From the NCBI GenBank assembly GCA_020846515.1, contig JADLDX010000955.1, positions 1 to 5,136 on the forward strand: 5,136 bases of DNA. Direction: 5' to 3'. The notes below the pieces were generated by a model, which was given only the letters and a program-made list of their open reading frames with translations, ran no database searches and was not told the DNA's origin. This document shows, in pieces, positions 4,541 to 5,136 of this stretch. Both the position numbers and the translations under genes were made by a program. This DNA comes from Pirellulaceae bacterium. Its GTDB lineage: Bacteria > Planctomycetota > Planctomycetia > Pirellulales > Pirellulaceae. How positions within the stretch are numbered: position 1 is the stretch's first letter; each line of letters opens with the position of its first letter.

Positions 4541-5136
4541 ATGGATGGCCGACAGCCCTTGCTGCGAAACTTGTTGATCGCCTCGCTGGCCATCACAGGT
4601 AACGCCGCCACGACTATTGCCGACGACTTCATACGTCCGCCAGTGAAGAGTCAACCCGCGCAACCGCCTAAGCCAAGCTCGCGACCCACGATCGTGCAGC
4701 CGCAGGCCCCCCTGCAGACGCAGGCCCCGCTGCAAACACAGCCTTCCGCGCAAACACAACCTCCAGCGTTAACCGTTGGGCGGCCCGCAATCTCCAAACA
4801 ACTGATACCGGTTTCATCGGCACCGGCGGAGAATACGTCACTCGTACCTGCAGCGTCTAGTCCCATCCCCCAGAGGGAACTCGTGGCGCCGGGCGATCCA
4901 TTGACGCTCAGCAGTTCCAGTAACCCAGCCAACTCACTCGTCGGTGAACAACCTCGTCCTGCTGCAACGCAGTCGTTTAACACACGTAGCACTACCCCGC
5001 CAACGTCCTTTGCATCGCGATCCAGCCACAACACAACTCCTATACAAGCGACCGCTGATAGATCGCGTACAGCGATAACTGCGGCAGAAGTCGCCTGGCA
5101 GCCTCGAAATGGGCGCCCAGGGCTGAACGCCGACGC
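4541..5136 (+). CDS. secreted Pro/Gln/Ser/Thr-rich low-complexity protein, 5' part only
   Basis: An open frame starts at ATG 4541 and runs without a stop to the window edge (198 codons seen), so the C-terminus is missing. Start choice: AAGG at 4530-4533 lies 7 nt upstream, and the first 27 residues form a signal peptide (R4, R9; core LLIASLAI 11-18; likely cleavage after A27, before DDF). After it comes a disordered stretch rich in Pro, Gln, Ala, Ser and Thr, with a degenerate hexapeptide repeat (QAPLQT, QAPLQT, QPSAQT, QPPA at 55-76) and no cysteine. No catalytic domain is visible up to residue 198. The family is not recognised. In planctomycetes such leaders often precede a C-terminal folded domain in cell-envelope proteins, but that is inference. 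It is separated from the sigma factor gene by a hairpin-rich gap, so it is probably a separate unit. Confidence 0.72.
   Translation, partial: MDGRQPLLRNLLIASLAITGNAATTIADDFIRPPVKSQPAQPPKPSSRPTIVQPQAPLQTQAPLQTQPSAQTQPPALTVGRPAISKQLIPVSSAPAENTSLVPAASSPIPQRELVAPGDPLTLSSSSNPANSLVGEQPRPAATQSFNTRSTTPPTSFASRSSHNTTPIQATADRSRTAITAAEVAWQPRNGRPGLNAD
4703..4768 (+). repeat. in-frame 18-bp tandem repeat within the secreted protein gene
   Basis: Units begin at 4703, 4721 and 4739, with a partial fourth at 4757, encoding QAPLQT, QAPLQT, QPSAQT and QPPA. The unit length is a multiple of three, so copy-number changes would keep the frame. The first two copies encode identical peptides but differ at third codon positions, so the array is not a fresh duplication. 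Confidence 0.7.

Noticed and set aside
4651..5034. Minus-strand open frame encoding a cysteine-rich repeat (CVCAEGCVCSGACVC-like), resembling a metal-binding peptide
   Set aside because: It is the antisense reading of the Gln/Pro repeat in the plus-strand gene, which has a signal peptide, a ribosome binding site and an open frame to the window edge. The cysteines come from complementing CAG/CAA-CA codon runs.

Overview
The window looks like a piece of chromosome from a planctomycete, most likely of the Pirellulaceae type. This is an inference from gene content: a DUF6807 (PmoA-like) secreted protein, a DUF1080 secreted sugar-hydrolase-fold protein, a lipoprotein-type carboxypeptidase-regulatory-like remnant, a DUF4404 protein, a short RpoD-like sigma factor without region 1.1, and a secreted Pro/Gln/Ser/Thr-rich protein. 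This mixture, with loosely spaced genes and moderate GC, is typical of that phylum. No database search was possible, so the taxon is a best guess.

Layout. Positions 1-27 are a short repeat-like tail. Two minus-strand genes follow: a 93-residue DUF4404 protein (29-310) and a 347-residue exported DUF6807 protein (500-1543, GTG start with a strong ribosome binding site). A 250-bp divergent intergenic region contains a second repeat-like scrap and a perfect 12-bp palindrome. The plus strand then carries an exported DUF1080 protein (1794-2489), a third repeat-like hairpin unit (2518-2566), and what appears to be a broken lipoprotein gene whose signal peptide and domain lie in different frames (2665-3029), ending in a hairpin terminator (3057-3086). 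A sigma-70 family factor with its own plausible promoter follows (3227-4144). Next is a 396-bp non-coding stretch dense in perfect inverted repeats. The window ends in the 5' part of a secreted low-complexity protein (4541 to beyond 5136).

How the genes relate. The DUF6807 and DUF1080 genes are divergent, both products carry signal peptides, and both families are abundant in planctomycete polysaccharide and sugar metabolism, so they may share a control region; this is inference. The sigma factor looks like an independent unit. I see no CRISPR array, tRNA, rRNA, integrase or intact transposase, and no convincing novel multi-gene system. The items most worth a second look are the inverted-repeat cluster at 4174-4396, the frameshifted lipoprotein remnant, and the scattered short repeat-like units.
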